Shown piece after piece: positions 14,465-21,595 of a DNA stretch of 27,340 nucleotides. The DNA is from DATEPR01 sp036502345 (lineage in GTDB: Bacteria; Actinomycetota; Actinomycetes; Mycobacteriales; Pseudonocardiaceae). Made by a program: the position numbers and the translations under genes. The notes under the pieces were generated by a model that saw only the letters and a list, made by a program, of their open reading frames with translations, did not search any database and had not been told where the DNA came from. The stretch spans positions 1 to 27,340 of the forward strand of contig DASXYT010000107.1 in assembly GCA_036502345.1 (NCBI GenBank), read 5' to 3'. The stretch's first letter is position 1. The number at the start of each line of letters is the position of its first letter.

Positions 14465-17324
14465 CCAGTCGGCCCGGCACCACGACGACCTTCTTCGGCT
14501 CGGCACCACCGGTCAGCGCGACGATCTTCTCGTCGGCCAGCGCGGCAGCCCGTACCTCGTCCCGGTCGGCACCGGCCGGCACGACGACGCGCGAACGCAC
14601 CTTGCCGTTGACCTGGATCGGGTACTCCACGGTGTCCTCGACCAGGTAGCGCTCCTCGGCCTCCGGGAACGGCCCGTGTGCCAGGGATTCCGTGTGGCCC
14701 AGCCGGAACCACAGTTCGTCGGCCACGTGCGGGGCCAGCGGCGCCAGCATCTCCAGCAGTGCCTCGGCCAGCGCCCTCGGGGTGTGCTCCTGTGCCGAGT
14801 ACGTCTTGGTGACGTGGTTGTTCAGCTCGATCAGCTTGGCGCCCGCCGTGTTGAACCGCAGCCCCGCGTAGTCCTCGCGGACACCCGCGATCGCCTTGTG
14901 CAGTGCCTTCAGGTCCTCGGTGGTCGGCTCGGCGTCGGACACCCGGGGCTCACCGGTCTCCTCGTCGACCACGTTGCGCCACAGCCGTTGCAGGAACCGG
15001 TGCGCGCCGACGACGTCCTTGGTGGCCCACGGCCGCGACACGTCCAGCGGCCCCATCGACATCTCGTACAGGCGCAGCGTGTCGGCGCCGTAGCGCGAGC
15101 ACATCTCGTCCGGCGACACGGAGTTGCGCAGGCTCTTGCCCATCTTGCCGTACTCGCGGTTCACCTTGCGGCCCTGGTAGAAATAGGCCGAGCCGTCCGA
15201 AGTGGACTCTTCGGTGACGTCGTCGGCAGGCACGTACACACCGCGCTCGTCGGTGTAGGCGAACGCCTGGATGTAGCCCTGGTTGAACAGCCTGCGGTAC
15301 GGCTCGGACGAGGTGACCTCGCCCAGGTCGAACAGCACCTTGTGCCAGAACCGGGAGTACAGCAGGTGCAGCACGGCGTGCTCGATGCCGCCGACGTACA
15401 GGTCCAGCCCGCCCGGGTCATCCGGCCCGTGCTCGGCGGGGCGCGGCCCCATCCAGTAGTTCTCGTTCGCCGGGTCGCAGAACGCCTTGTCGTTGTACGG
15501 ATCCACGTAGCGCAGCTGGTACCAGCACGAACCGGCCCACTGCGGCATCACGTTGACGTCGCGCCGGTAGGTCTTCGGCCCGTCGCCCAGGTCCAGTTCG
15601 ACGGTGACCCAGTCGGTCGCCTTGGCCAGCGGCGGAGCGGGCTCGGAGTTGGCGTCGTCCGCATCGAACGTGGCGGGGGAGTAGTCGGCCACGTCGGGCA
15701 GTTCGATCGGCAGCATGTCGACCGGCAGCGGGATGGGCAGCCCGGTCTCGTCGTAGACGATCGGGAACGGCTCACCCCAGTAGCGCTGCCGGGCGAACAG
15801 CCAGTCGCGCAGTTTGTACTGCACAGTGCCCTCGCCGGCGTCGTGTTCGGTCAGCCAGGCGATGATCGTCTGTTTCGCCTCGGTGACGTCCATCCCGTCC
15901 AGGCTGAGTCCATTTTCTTGGCTAGAGTTGACCGCAGGCCCGTTGCCGGTGAACGCCTCACCGTCGAAACCCTCGGTCGGCTGCACGGTCCGGATGATCG
16001 GCAGCCCGAACGCGACAGCGAAGTCCCAGTCACGCTGGTCCTGGCCGGGCACCGCCATGATCGCGCCGGTGCCGTAGCCGGTCAGCACGTAGTCCGCGAT
16101 GAACACCGGGATCGCGGCGCCGTTCGCCGGATTGGTGGCGAAGACACCGGTGAACACACCGGTCTTCTCCTTGTTCTCCTGCCGGTCCAGATCGGACTTG
16201 CGGGACACCACCCGCCGGTACGCGGCGATCGCGTCGGCCGGGGTGGCGGCACCGCCGGTCCAGCGCTCGTCGGTGCCGGCAGGCCACTGGGCGGCCGCGA
16301 TCCGGTCCACCAGTTCGTGTTCCGGGGCCAGCACCAGGTACGTCGCCCCGAACACGGTGTCCGGGCGGGTGGTGAAGACCTCGACGTTGTCGCCACTCAC
16401 CGGGAACCTGATGCGCGCGCCCTGCGACCGGCCGATCCAGTTGCGCTGCAGCGTCTTCACGCGCTCCGGCCAGTCCAGCCCGTCCAGGTCGTCCACCAGG
16501 CGGTCGGAGTACGCGGTGATCCGCATCATCCATTGCCGCAGACTCCGGCGGAACACCGGGAAGTTGCCGCGCTCGCTGCGGCCGTCCGCGGTGACCTCCT
16601 CGTTGGCCAGCACAGTGCCCAGCCCGGGACACCAGTTCACCGGCGCCTCGGACAGGTAGACCAGGCGGTACGAGTCGATCAGCGACCGACGTTCGACATC
16701 GGTGTACTCGGCCCAGGGCCGGCCATCCGGCGTCGGCCGCCCACTGTCGGCGAACTGCGCGATCAGGTCGTCGATCGGGCGGGCCTTCGAGATCGACGTG
16801 TCGTACCAGGAGTTGTAGATGCGCAGGAAGATCCACTGCGTCCACCGGTAGAACGTGACGTCGGTGGTGGCGATCCGCCGACGCTCGTCGTGGCCCAGCC
16901 CCAGCCTGCGGATCTGCGCCAGGTAGCGCTGGATGTTGTCCTCGGTGGTCTTGCGCGGGTGCTGACCGGTGGTCACTGCGTACTGCTCGGCCGGCAGGCC
17001 GAAACTGTCGAAACCCATGGTGTGCAGCACGTTCCGGCCGGTCATCCGGTGGTAGCGCGCGAACACGTCGGTGGCGATGAACCCCAGCGGGTGCCCGACG
17101 TGCAGGCCCTCACCGGAGGGGTAGGGGAACATGTCCTGCACGAACAGCTTGTCCTCGGGCAGCGGGGTCGCTGCCAGTTCGCCGACCGGATTCGGCGCGT
17201 GGAAGGTGCCGTGCTCCTCCCAGTACTGCTGCCAGTGCCGTTCGATCTGCCCGGCCAGCGCCGCGGTGTACCGATGGGCCGGTGCGGCCTCGGCCGTGCT
17301 GGCGGTCGTGACGCCGTCCGTCAT
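14448..17324 (-). CDS. leuS: Leucyl-tRNA synthetase
   Basis: This 958-residue cytoplasmic class I synthetase charges tRNA-Leu with leucine. The HIGH motif appears as HVGH (residues 75-78, in YPSGEGLHVGHPLGF) and KMSKS as KMGKS (727-731). The connective editing domain lies between, with TRPDTVFGATY and the usual LAPEHEL. A Zn-less central region and anticodon-binding helices follow, and the protein ends in a PGRLVNLVV tail. Length is typical of actinobacterial LeuRS. The ATG has AGGAGG 9 nt upstream. A 148-nt leader holds a Leu-rich leader peptide and a terminator-like hairpin, suggesting control by leucyl-tRNA supply. Its last 17 bp overlap the convergent TetR gene. Confidence 0.97.
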   Translation of the reverse strand: MTDGVTTASTAEAAPAHRYTAALAGQIERHWQQYWEEHGTFHAPNPVGELAATPLPEDKLFVQDMFPYPSGEGLHVGHPLGFIATDVFARYHRMTGRNVLHTMGFDSFGLPAEQYAVTTGQHPRKTTEDNIQRYLAQIRRLGLGHDERRRIATTDVTFYRWTQWIFLRIYNSWYDTSISKARPIDDLIAQFADSGRPTPDGRPWAEYTDVERRSLIDSYRLVYLSEAPVNWCPGLGTVLANEEVTADGRSERGNFPVFRRSLRQWMMRITAYSDRLVDDLDGLDWPERVKTLQRNWIGRSQGARIRFPVSGDNVEVFTTRPDTVFGATYLVLAPEHELVDRIAAAQWPAGTDERWTGGAATPADAIAAYRRVVSRKSDLDRQENKEKTGVFTGVFATNPANGAAIPVFIADYVLTGYGTGAIMAVPGQDQRDWDFAVAFGLPIIRTVQPTEGFDGEAFTGNGPAVNSSQENGLSLDGMDVTEAKQTIIAWLTEHDAGEGTVQYKLRDWLFARQRYWGEPFPIVYDETGLPIPLPVDMLPIELPDVADYSPATFDADDANSEPAPPLAKATDWVTVELDLGDGPKTYRRDVNVMPQWAGSCWYQLRYVDPYNDKAFCDPANENYWMGPRPAEHGPDDPGGLDLYVGGIEHAVLHLLYSRFWHKVLFDLGEVTSSEPYRRLFNQGYIQAFAYTDERGVYVPADDVTEESTSDGSAYFYQGRKVNREYGKMGKSLRNSVSPDEMCSRYGADTLRLYEMSMGPLDVSRPWATKDVVGAHRFLQRLWRNVVDEETGEPRVSDAEPTTEDLKALHKAIAGVREDYAGLRFNTAGAKLIELNNHVTKTYSAQEHTPRALAEALLEMLAPLAPHVADELWFRLGHTESLAHGPFPEAEERYLVEDTVEYPIQVNGKVRSRVVVPAGADRDEVRAAALADEKIVALTGGAEPKKVVVVPGRLVNLVV

Positions 17325-17372
17325 CGCCGGAATCCTCCTGATCAGCTAACAGCTACCTGCCCGAGACAAGAG

Positions 17373-17409
17373 AAAACCCCCCAGGCCACCAGTCAGGCCA
17401 TGAGGGGTT
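17373..17409 (-). terminator. Attenuator terminator in the leuS leader
   Basis: Read on the minus strand, AACCCC (17404-17409) pairs with GGGGTT (17375-17380), and an inner GGCC/GGCC (17396-17399 with 17384-17387) closes an 8-nt loop. About 12 pairs form, with a small internal mismatch or bulge. The stem runs into TTTT (17373-17376), so it is a proper rho-independent terminator, rare in this genome type. It lies about 50 nt before leuS and after the leader peptide, inside the leuS transcript. Confidence 0.8.
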
Positions 17410-17443
17410 GCCGCGTCGACCTTTTCGCTATGGTCAACGCGGC
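17410..17443 (-). promoter_or_regulatory. Pause-type hairpin over the leader-peptide stop codon
   Basis: On the minus strand, GCCGCGTTGACC (17432-17443) pairs with GGTCGACGCGGC (17410-17421) over a 10-nt loop: 12 pairs with one wobble. The 5' arm contains the last codons and the TGA of the leader peptide, so a translating or stalled ribosome would open it. This is the position of the 1:2 pause hairpin in classical attenuators. Confidence 0.7.
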
Positions 17444-17472
17444 GTGATAAGGAGCAGGCTCACCGTGCTCAT
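17434..17472 (-). CDS. leuS leader peptide with three consecutive Leu codons
   Basis: This 12-codon frame encodes MSTVSLLLITPR, with Leu codons CTG, CTC and CTT in a row at positions 6-8; CTT is rare in such GC-rich genomes. Its ATG lies 7 nt after a TATCCT -10 box, so the mRNA probably begins with this codon. Ribosome-mediated attenuation is the natural reading: low leucyl-tRNA would stall the ribosome at the Leu run, disturb the pause hairpin and change folding of the downstream terminator. I could not find a clear antiterminator pairing by eye. There is no T-box-like specifier or antiterminator element. Confidence 0.72.
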   Translation of the reverse strand: MSTVSLLLITPR

Positions 17473-17479
17473 GCCACAC

Positions 17480-17485
17480 AGGATA
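17480..17485 (-). promoter_or_regulatory. -10 box of the leuS leader transcript
   Basis: TATCCT on the minus strand lies 7 nt before the leader-peptide ATG at 17472, giving a predicted leaderless transcription start. No strong -35 is visible; TGTCAC about 19 nt upstream is a weak candidate. Confidence 0.55.
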
Positions 17486-17512
17486 GCGCACCAGAAGGAT
17501 GGCGGTGACACG

Positions 17513-18925
17513 ATGCGTAGCCGGCGGACGGCGAAAGCGCTGATGGCGCTAGCGCTGGCAGGTGGTCTGGTGGCCGGTTGCTCGAGCAGTCAGCCCGGTG
17601 CGGGACCACCGCCGTCCACACCGAAACCGACAACGCTCGCACCGAGCACCGATTCGTCGGCCTCGCCCGCACCGCCGGTCACCGAGGCGGCCACCGACTG
17701 GCCGACCTACCACCACGACAACACGCGCACCGGCACGGTGCCAGGGGTGCCGCAGCTGAGCGGCCCCCTCCGGCAGGCGTGGCGGGCATCGCTGGACGGC
17801 GCCGTCTACGGACAGCCGCTGGTGGTCGGCGGCCGGATCCTCGCGGCCACCGAGAACGACACGGTCTATGCCCTGTCCCCGTCCAACGGCGCCGTGCTGT
17901 GGTCCAGCCACGTCGGCACGCCCCAGCCACAGTCCGGCCTGCCCTGCGGTGACATCGACCCGCTCGGTATGACCGGCACCATGGCCTACGACCAGACCAC
18001 CGGTCTGGTGTTCGCGGTCGCCGAGACCACTGGCGGCACGCACACGCTGTACGGCTTCCAGGTGCTGACCGGCAAGGTCGCGGTGAAGGTGGACGTCGAC
18101 CCGCCGAAGGGTGACCCGATCGCCCATCAGCAGCGGTCCGCGCTCACCGTGCTGAACGGCCGGGTCTACGTGGCCTACGGCGGCCTGGCAGGCGACTGCG
18201 CCAACTACATCGGCTCCGTCGTGTCGGTCACCACGGCGGGCACCAGCCCGCTCAGCTACGCGATCCCGACCACCAGGGAGGCCGGCATCTGGGCACCGGG
18301 CGGCGCGGTCGTGTCGAACGGCACGCTGCTCTACTCGGCCGGCAACGGCGAGTCGACCAGCGGCTACGACGGCAGCGACTCGGTGATCGCGCTGTCGCCG
18401 GCCCTGAAGAGGGTCGACCTGTTCGCACCGACCACCTGGCCACAGGACAACGCGAGCGACCTGGACCTCGGCTCGTCCAGTCCTGTCGTCCTCGGTCCGT
18501 GGGTGTTCGTGGCCGGCAAACGTGGCACCGGATACGTGATGCGCAGCGGCAAGCTGGGCGGTGTGGGCGGCCAGGTCGGTGAGGCCGACGTGTGCAAGTC
18601 GTTCGGCGGCGCTTCGGTGGCCGCGAACGTGGCCTATCTGCCGTGCGGCGACGGACCGAGGGCGTTGACCATCGACGCGAGCGGCCATCCCTCGGTGCGC
18701 TGGCACGCCACCGTGGGCGCGAACGGCGCACCGGTCGTGGGCGGCGGCGCGGTCTGGGTGCCGGACTACGACAACGGCACGCTGTACGCGCTGGACCAGG
18801 CGACCGGGCACGTCAAGGCCCAGCTGGACGTCGGCGGGCTGCCGCACTTCGCGTCGCCGACGTTGTCCGGTGGCACGGTCTACCTCGGCACCCTGCACGG
18901 GGTTGTCGCGGTGTCCGGCGCCTGA
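17513..18925 (+). CDS. PQQ-like beta-propeller lipoprotein
   Basis: This 470-residue lipoprotein has a basic start, a hydrophobic stretch and lipobox LVAGC with lipidated Cys23. A Ser/Pro/Thr-rich linker (about residues 24-65) tethers the folded part to the membrane. The rest is a beta-propeller with PQQ-type blades, recognisable from repeats such as DTVYALSPSNGAVLW, LYGFQVLTGKV and GTLYALDQATGHV. Such proteins act outside the membrane as scaffolds or dehydrogenase-like domains; no PQQ-binding active-site residues can be assigned, so binding or scaffolding is more likely than catalysis. ATG 17513 is supported by the signal peptide, although its Shine-Dalgarno is weak. It is divergent from the leuS leader with only 40 bp between, so the two share promoter space. 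Confidence 0.85.
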   Translation: MRSRRTAKALMALALAGGLVAGCSSSQPGAGPPPSTPKPTTLAPSTDSSASPAPPVTEAATDWPTYHHDNTRTGTVPGVPQLSGPLRQAWRASLDGAVYGQPLVVGGRILAATENDTVYALSPSNGAVLWSSHVGTPQPQSGLPCGDIDPLGMTGTMAYDQTTGLVFAVAETTGGTHTLYGFQVLTGKVAVKVDVDPPKGDPIAHQQRSALTVLNGRVYVAYGGLAGDCANYIGSVVSVTTAGTSPLSYAIPTTREAGIWAPGGAVVSNGTLLYSAGNGESTSGYDGSDSVIALSPALKRVDLFAPTTWPQDNASDLDLGSSSPVVLGPWVFVAGKRGTGYVMRSGKLGGVGGQVGEADVCKSFGGASVAANVAYLPCGDGPRALTIDASGHPSVRWHATVGANGAPVVGGGAVWVPDYDNGTLYALDQATGHVKAQLDVGGLPHFASPTLSGGTVYLGTLHGVVAVSGA

Positions 18926-18936
18926 TCCGGCTTGCG

Positions 18937-18942
18937 TAGGCT
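18937..18942 (+). promoter_or_regulatory. -10 box for the SdpI-like gene
   Basis: TAGGCT lies 6 nt before the GTG at 18949, just after the lipoprotein stop. It predicts a leaderless internal transcript. Confidence 0.45.
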
Positions 18943-18948
18943 GCTGGC

Positions 18949-19356
18949 GTGACGCTGCGGATCGTGCTGTTGGTGCTGCTGGTCGCCTACGGGGTGCCGC
19001 TGTTCGTGGTCGGTGTGCTCGGCTGGCGGCAGCGGCTGTCCAAGGCCGGCCGGCTCGGCGTGCGCACCCAGGCCGCGCTGCGCGACGAGGAGACGTTCCT
19101 GCTGGCCAACCGGGTGGCTGGGCTGCCCGGCATGGTGGCAGGCGCGGTGGCGGCGCTCGGCGGGATCGCCGCGATCACGGTGCCCACCACGGTCGGCTCG
19201 GTGGTCGCCGCGGTGATCGGGCTGGTCGGAGCGGTGTTGATCGCGCGGGCAGGCGGCGTGCTCGGCACCAGGGCGGCCGCGGCAGTGCCGGCACCGACTG
19301 CTTGTGGCGGCAGCTGCCTGGGCTGCGCAAGCGTTTGCGCCGTGCAGAAAGCTTAA
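18949..19356 (+). CDS. SdpI-family-like membrane protein with Cys-rich tail
   Basis: This 135-residue protein has three membrane segments (about residues 5-25, 58-78 and 82-105) and a loop with RLGVRTQAALRDEETFLLANRVAG. That loop resembles SdpI-family proteins, which include the immunity protein for the SdpC toxin in Bacillus; no SdpC-like gene is nearby, so an immunity role is not supported. The cytoplasmic or external tail ends in Cys119, 123, 126 and 130 (CGGSCLGCASVC), which could bind metal or form disulfides. The GTG start fits the leaderless -10 box. The stop TAA interlocks with the convergent yqgE stop within TTAA. Confidence 0.72.
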   Translation: MTLRIVLLVLLVAYGVPLFVVGVLGWRQRLSKAGRLGVRTQAALRDEETFLLANRVAGLPGMVAGAVAALGGIAAITVPTTVGSVVAAVIGLVGAVLIARAGGVLGTRAAAAVPAPTACGGSCLGCASVCAVQKA

Positions 19357-19925
19357 TTCCGGTGTACGTCGCCCGGGTGCGTGGCCATCAGTGAGGTCGG
19401 CATGCCCTGGCGGCGCAGCACCCTGCCCCACAGGTCCACCGTCGGCGGGCTGAGCACGTCGTCGGGCAGGGCGGGCACCACGATCCAGTCCTTGCGCTCG
19501 ATCTCGGCCGCCAACTGCTTGCTCTCCCAGCCCGCGTAGCCGGCGAACACCCGCAACCCGCGCAGCTTGGGCACCAGCGGTTCCGGATCGGCGTCCAGGT
19601 CCACCAGCGCCACGGGCCCGCGCACGCCGATCACACCGGCGAGCGCTGCCGCGTTCTCGCCGGTCCGCAGAGCGCCGAGGCACAGCGCGGTCTTCTGTTC
19701 CACGGGTCCGCCCACGAAGACAGCCCTCGGCCTGCTGACGTGGGGTCCCCACGCCGGCAGCACGTCATGTACCGCGACCTCGCTCGGTCGGTTCAGCACG
19801 ACACCGAGGGTGCCCTCCCGACGGTGATCGATGATGTACACCACGGTTCGGCGAAAATTTGGATCCACCAAGCTCGGTGCCGCGACCAACAAGGTCCCGG
19901 GTTCGACATCATCGTCCGGTCGCAC
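19353..19925 (-). CDS. YqgE/AlgH family protein (UPF0301)
   Basis: This 190-residue protein of the YqgE/AlgH family carries the family start GTLLVAAPSLVDPNFRRTVVYI, the GVVLNRPSE motif, VFVGGPVEQ and AGYAGWESKQLAAEIE. AlgH was once linked to alginate regulation in Pseudomonas, but the general function is unknown. GTG 19925 gives the expected length and puts the conserved GTLLVA motif near residue 10. Its ribosome-binding site is weak, so the start is moderately sure. The open frame continues far upstream without homology. The 3' end overlaps the SdpI-like gene by 4 bp. Confidence 0.9.
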   Translation of the reverse strand: MRPDDDVEPGTLLVAAPSLVDPNFRRTVVYIIDHRREGTLGVVLNRPSEVAVHDVLPAWGPHVSRPRAVFVGGPVEQKTALCLGALRTGENAAALAGVIGVRGPVALVDLDADPEPLVPKLRGLRVFAGYAGWESKQLAAEIERKDWIVVPALPDDVLSPPTVDLWGRVLRRQGMPTSLMATHPGDVHRN

Positions 19926-20009
19926 CTGTACATGATCCCACCCCTCGGGCTGGTCACCGTCAGGCGGCCGGTCGGCCGGCTGTGTGGACCGAGTCGCCGG
20001 GCAACCGCC

Positions 20010-20036
20010 GGGAACACATCGCGGGCCTGTCCCGTT
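20010..20036 (+). promoter_or_regulatory. SigR/SigH-type promoter candidate
   Basis: GGGAAC (20010-20015) and CGTT (20033-20036) are separated to give GGAAC-N18-GTT, the pattern of actinobacterial thiol-stress ECF sigma factors (SigR of Streptomyces, SigH of Mycobacterium). It points toward a stretch without an annotated gene. A single-site match can occur by chance. Confidence 0.4.
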
Positions 20037-20042
20037 ATGCTC

Positions 20043-20205
20043 GGTAGGTCGGTGCGTTCTCCGTATCCCCCGGGCCCACATTGAACCGCCTTCATGGAAT
20101 ACCGTCCGGCTGGAGCCATGTTGCGCGACCCGCCGTGAGGCGATCGAGACGTATCGGCCGCAGAGCAGGCGAGCCGTGCTTCCCACGCGGGAGCACGGCT
20201 CGTTT
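20043..20205 (+). ncRNA. Possible stress-induced small RNA between yqgE and the MFS gene
   Basis: The 344-bp gap 19926-20269 has no convincing gene; a 14-codon frame from ATG 20094 lacks a ribosome-binding site. A SigR/SigH-type promoter at 20010 points into it and a terminator-like hairpin closes at 20202-20205. The MFS gene has its own -10 box downstream. A transcript of about 160 nt would fit. It could instead be the 5' leader of the MFS mRNA. Confidence 0.3.
20170..20205 (+). terminator. Terminator-like hairpin upstream of the MFS gene
   Basis: CGAGCCGTGCT (20170-20180) pairs perfectly with 20192-20202. A further G-U and two G-C pairs close a 5-nt loop, and TTT follows. It sits between divergent genes, where no terminator is expected unless something is transcribed rightward before the MFS promoter at 20257. 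Confidence 0.65.
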
Positions 20206-20256
20206 GCCGTCCCGGACCCCCCGCAATGGTGGCGTGGCTTCTGTGCTCCGGGGCCG

Positions 20257-20262
20257 TAGGCT
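20257..20262 (+). promoter_or_regulatory. -10 box for the MFS gene
   Basis: TAGGCT lies 7 nt before the GTG at 20270, deciding that start over in-frame codons further upstream such as ATG 20081. Confidence 0.5.
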
Positions 20263-20269
20263 TCCAGAC

Positions 20270-21595
20270 GTGTCATCAACAGCCGGTTCACCGACGACGA
20301 CCGCCAGTGCGGAGTCGGTGCAGCACTCGTCCCGGCTGGGCCCCCGCAAGCTGCTGGCCATGCCTGATTTCCGCAGGCTGCTGCTGTCCCGGTTCGCGGC
20401 ACAGTGGGGGGATGGCCTGTTCCAGGCCGGGCTGGCCGGGGCCGTGCTGTTCAACCCGGAGCGGGCCGCCGACCCGGCGGCGATCGCGGCCGGGTTCACC
20501 GTCTTGTTGCTGCCCTACTCGATCATCGGCCCGTTCGCCGGCGCGCTGCTCGACCGCTGGGACCGGCGGCGGGTGCTGGTCGGCGCCAATCTGCTGCGCG
20601 GTGTGTTCATCCTGCTCACGGCGTTGGCCGTGGGCACCGGGCTGACCGGGTTGCCGCTGTTCACGTGTGCGCTGCTGGCCGTCGGCGTGAGCCGGTTCGT
20701 CAACTCGGGGCTGTCCGCGTCGCTGCCGCACGTGGTGGACGAGTCGTGCCTTGTCGAGGCGAACGCGCTGGCCACCACGCTCGGCTCCGTCGTCTCGGTG
20801 ATCGGCGCCGCCTGTGCCGTTGCGCTGCGGGACGTGTTCGGCGCCGACAACGTCGGCTCCGGCCAGGTCACAGCCGTCGCCGTGCTGGGTTCGATACTCG
20901 GCGCCGCGCTGGCCGGCCGGTTCCGGCGTGGCCAACTCGGCCCCGACCGGGTGGACGAGGCGACCCAGACGATCGTCGCCGTCGCACACGGCCTTGCCGA
21001 CGGCGGCCGGGTCGCGCTGCGCACGCCCAGCGTGGCTGCCGGCTTCGTCGCGCTGCTCGCGCACCGGGCGGCGTTCGGTGCGTCGCTGCTGATCACCGTC
21101 CTGCTGCTGCGCTACAGCTTCCACGACTGGGGCCCGTTCCGTGCCGGCCTGTCCGGGTTGGGCGAGGTCGCCGTGGCCGGTGGCGCGGGCCTGCTCACCG
21201 CGGGGCTCCTCACCGCCCGACTGGTCAACCGGTTCGGCAGGCGCGGCGCGATCTGCGGGGCGCTCGCCGTGGCCGCGGCCGCGCAGGCAGGGCTGGGCCT
21301 GCCGATGGTGCTGCCCACGATCCTGCTGGCCGCGTTCGTGCTGACGGCGGCCGGCCAGGTGATCAAGCTGTGCGTCGACTCGGCCACCCAGCGCGATGTG
21401 GGCGACGAAACGCGCGGCAGGGTGTTCGCCCTCTACGACACGCTGTTCAACATCACCCAGGTGATCGCCGTCGCCATCGCAGCGGCTGTGGTGCCGATGG
21501 ACGGCCGGGCCAGTTGGCTCGTACTGGTCGCGACCGCGGTCTACCTGGCCGGCATGGCCGGCTACCTGCTGGTCATCCGAAACCAGCGCGCCTAA
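20270..21595 (+). CDS. MFS transporter
   Basis: This 441-residue membrane protein has about 12 hydrophobic segments. The signature after the second helix is ALLDRWDRRRVLVGANLLRG, typical of major facilitator drug or metabolite exporters of the MFS_3/EntS-like type. RFAAQWGDGLFQAGLAG marks the first helix and ALYDTLFNITQ one of the last. The substrate cannot be told. The GTG start is set by the TAGGCT box 7 nt upstream; the preceding stretch (20081-20269) would add an Arg-rich unconserved extension. The TAA stop interlocks with the TAG of the convergent CCA-adding enzyme gene. Confidence 0.85.
   Translation: MSSTAGSPTTTASAESVQHSSRLGPRKLLAMPDFRRLLLSRFAAQWGDGLFQAGLAGAVLFNPERAADPAAIAAGFTVLLLPYSIIGPFAGALLDRWDRRRVLVGANLLRGVFILLTALAVGTGLTGLPLFTCALLAVGVSRFVNSGLSASLPHVVDESCLVEANALATTLGSVVSVIGAACAVALRDVFGADNVGSGQVTAVAVLGSILGAALAGRFRRGQLGPDRVDEATQTIVAVAHGLADGGRVALRTPSVAAGFVALLAHRAAFGASLLITVLLLRYSFHDWGPFRAGLSGLGEVAVAGGAGLLTAGLLTARLVNRFGRRGAICGALAVAAAAQAGLGLPMVLPTILLAAFVLTAAGQVIKLCVDSATQRDVGDETRGRVFALYDTLFNITQVIAVAIAAAVVPMDGRASWLVLVATAVYLAGMAGYLLVIRNQRA

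Noticed and set aside
14271..17447. Plus-strand open frame of 1058 codons across leuS
   Set aside because: Antisense shadow of an unmistakable leucyl-tRNA synthetase; low-complexity composition and no start signal.
17325..17472. T-box riboswitch upstream of leuS
   Set aside because: No T-box sequence or specifier loop; the leader peptide and terminator explain the region better.
18949..19356. SdpC toxin/immunity system
   Set aside because: Only the SdpI-like protein is present; no toxin or processing genes lie nearby.
20094..20138. 14-codon frame in the yqgE-MFS gap
   Set aside because: No ribosome-binding site or -10 spacing consistent with translation; too short to support.
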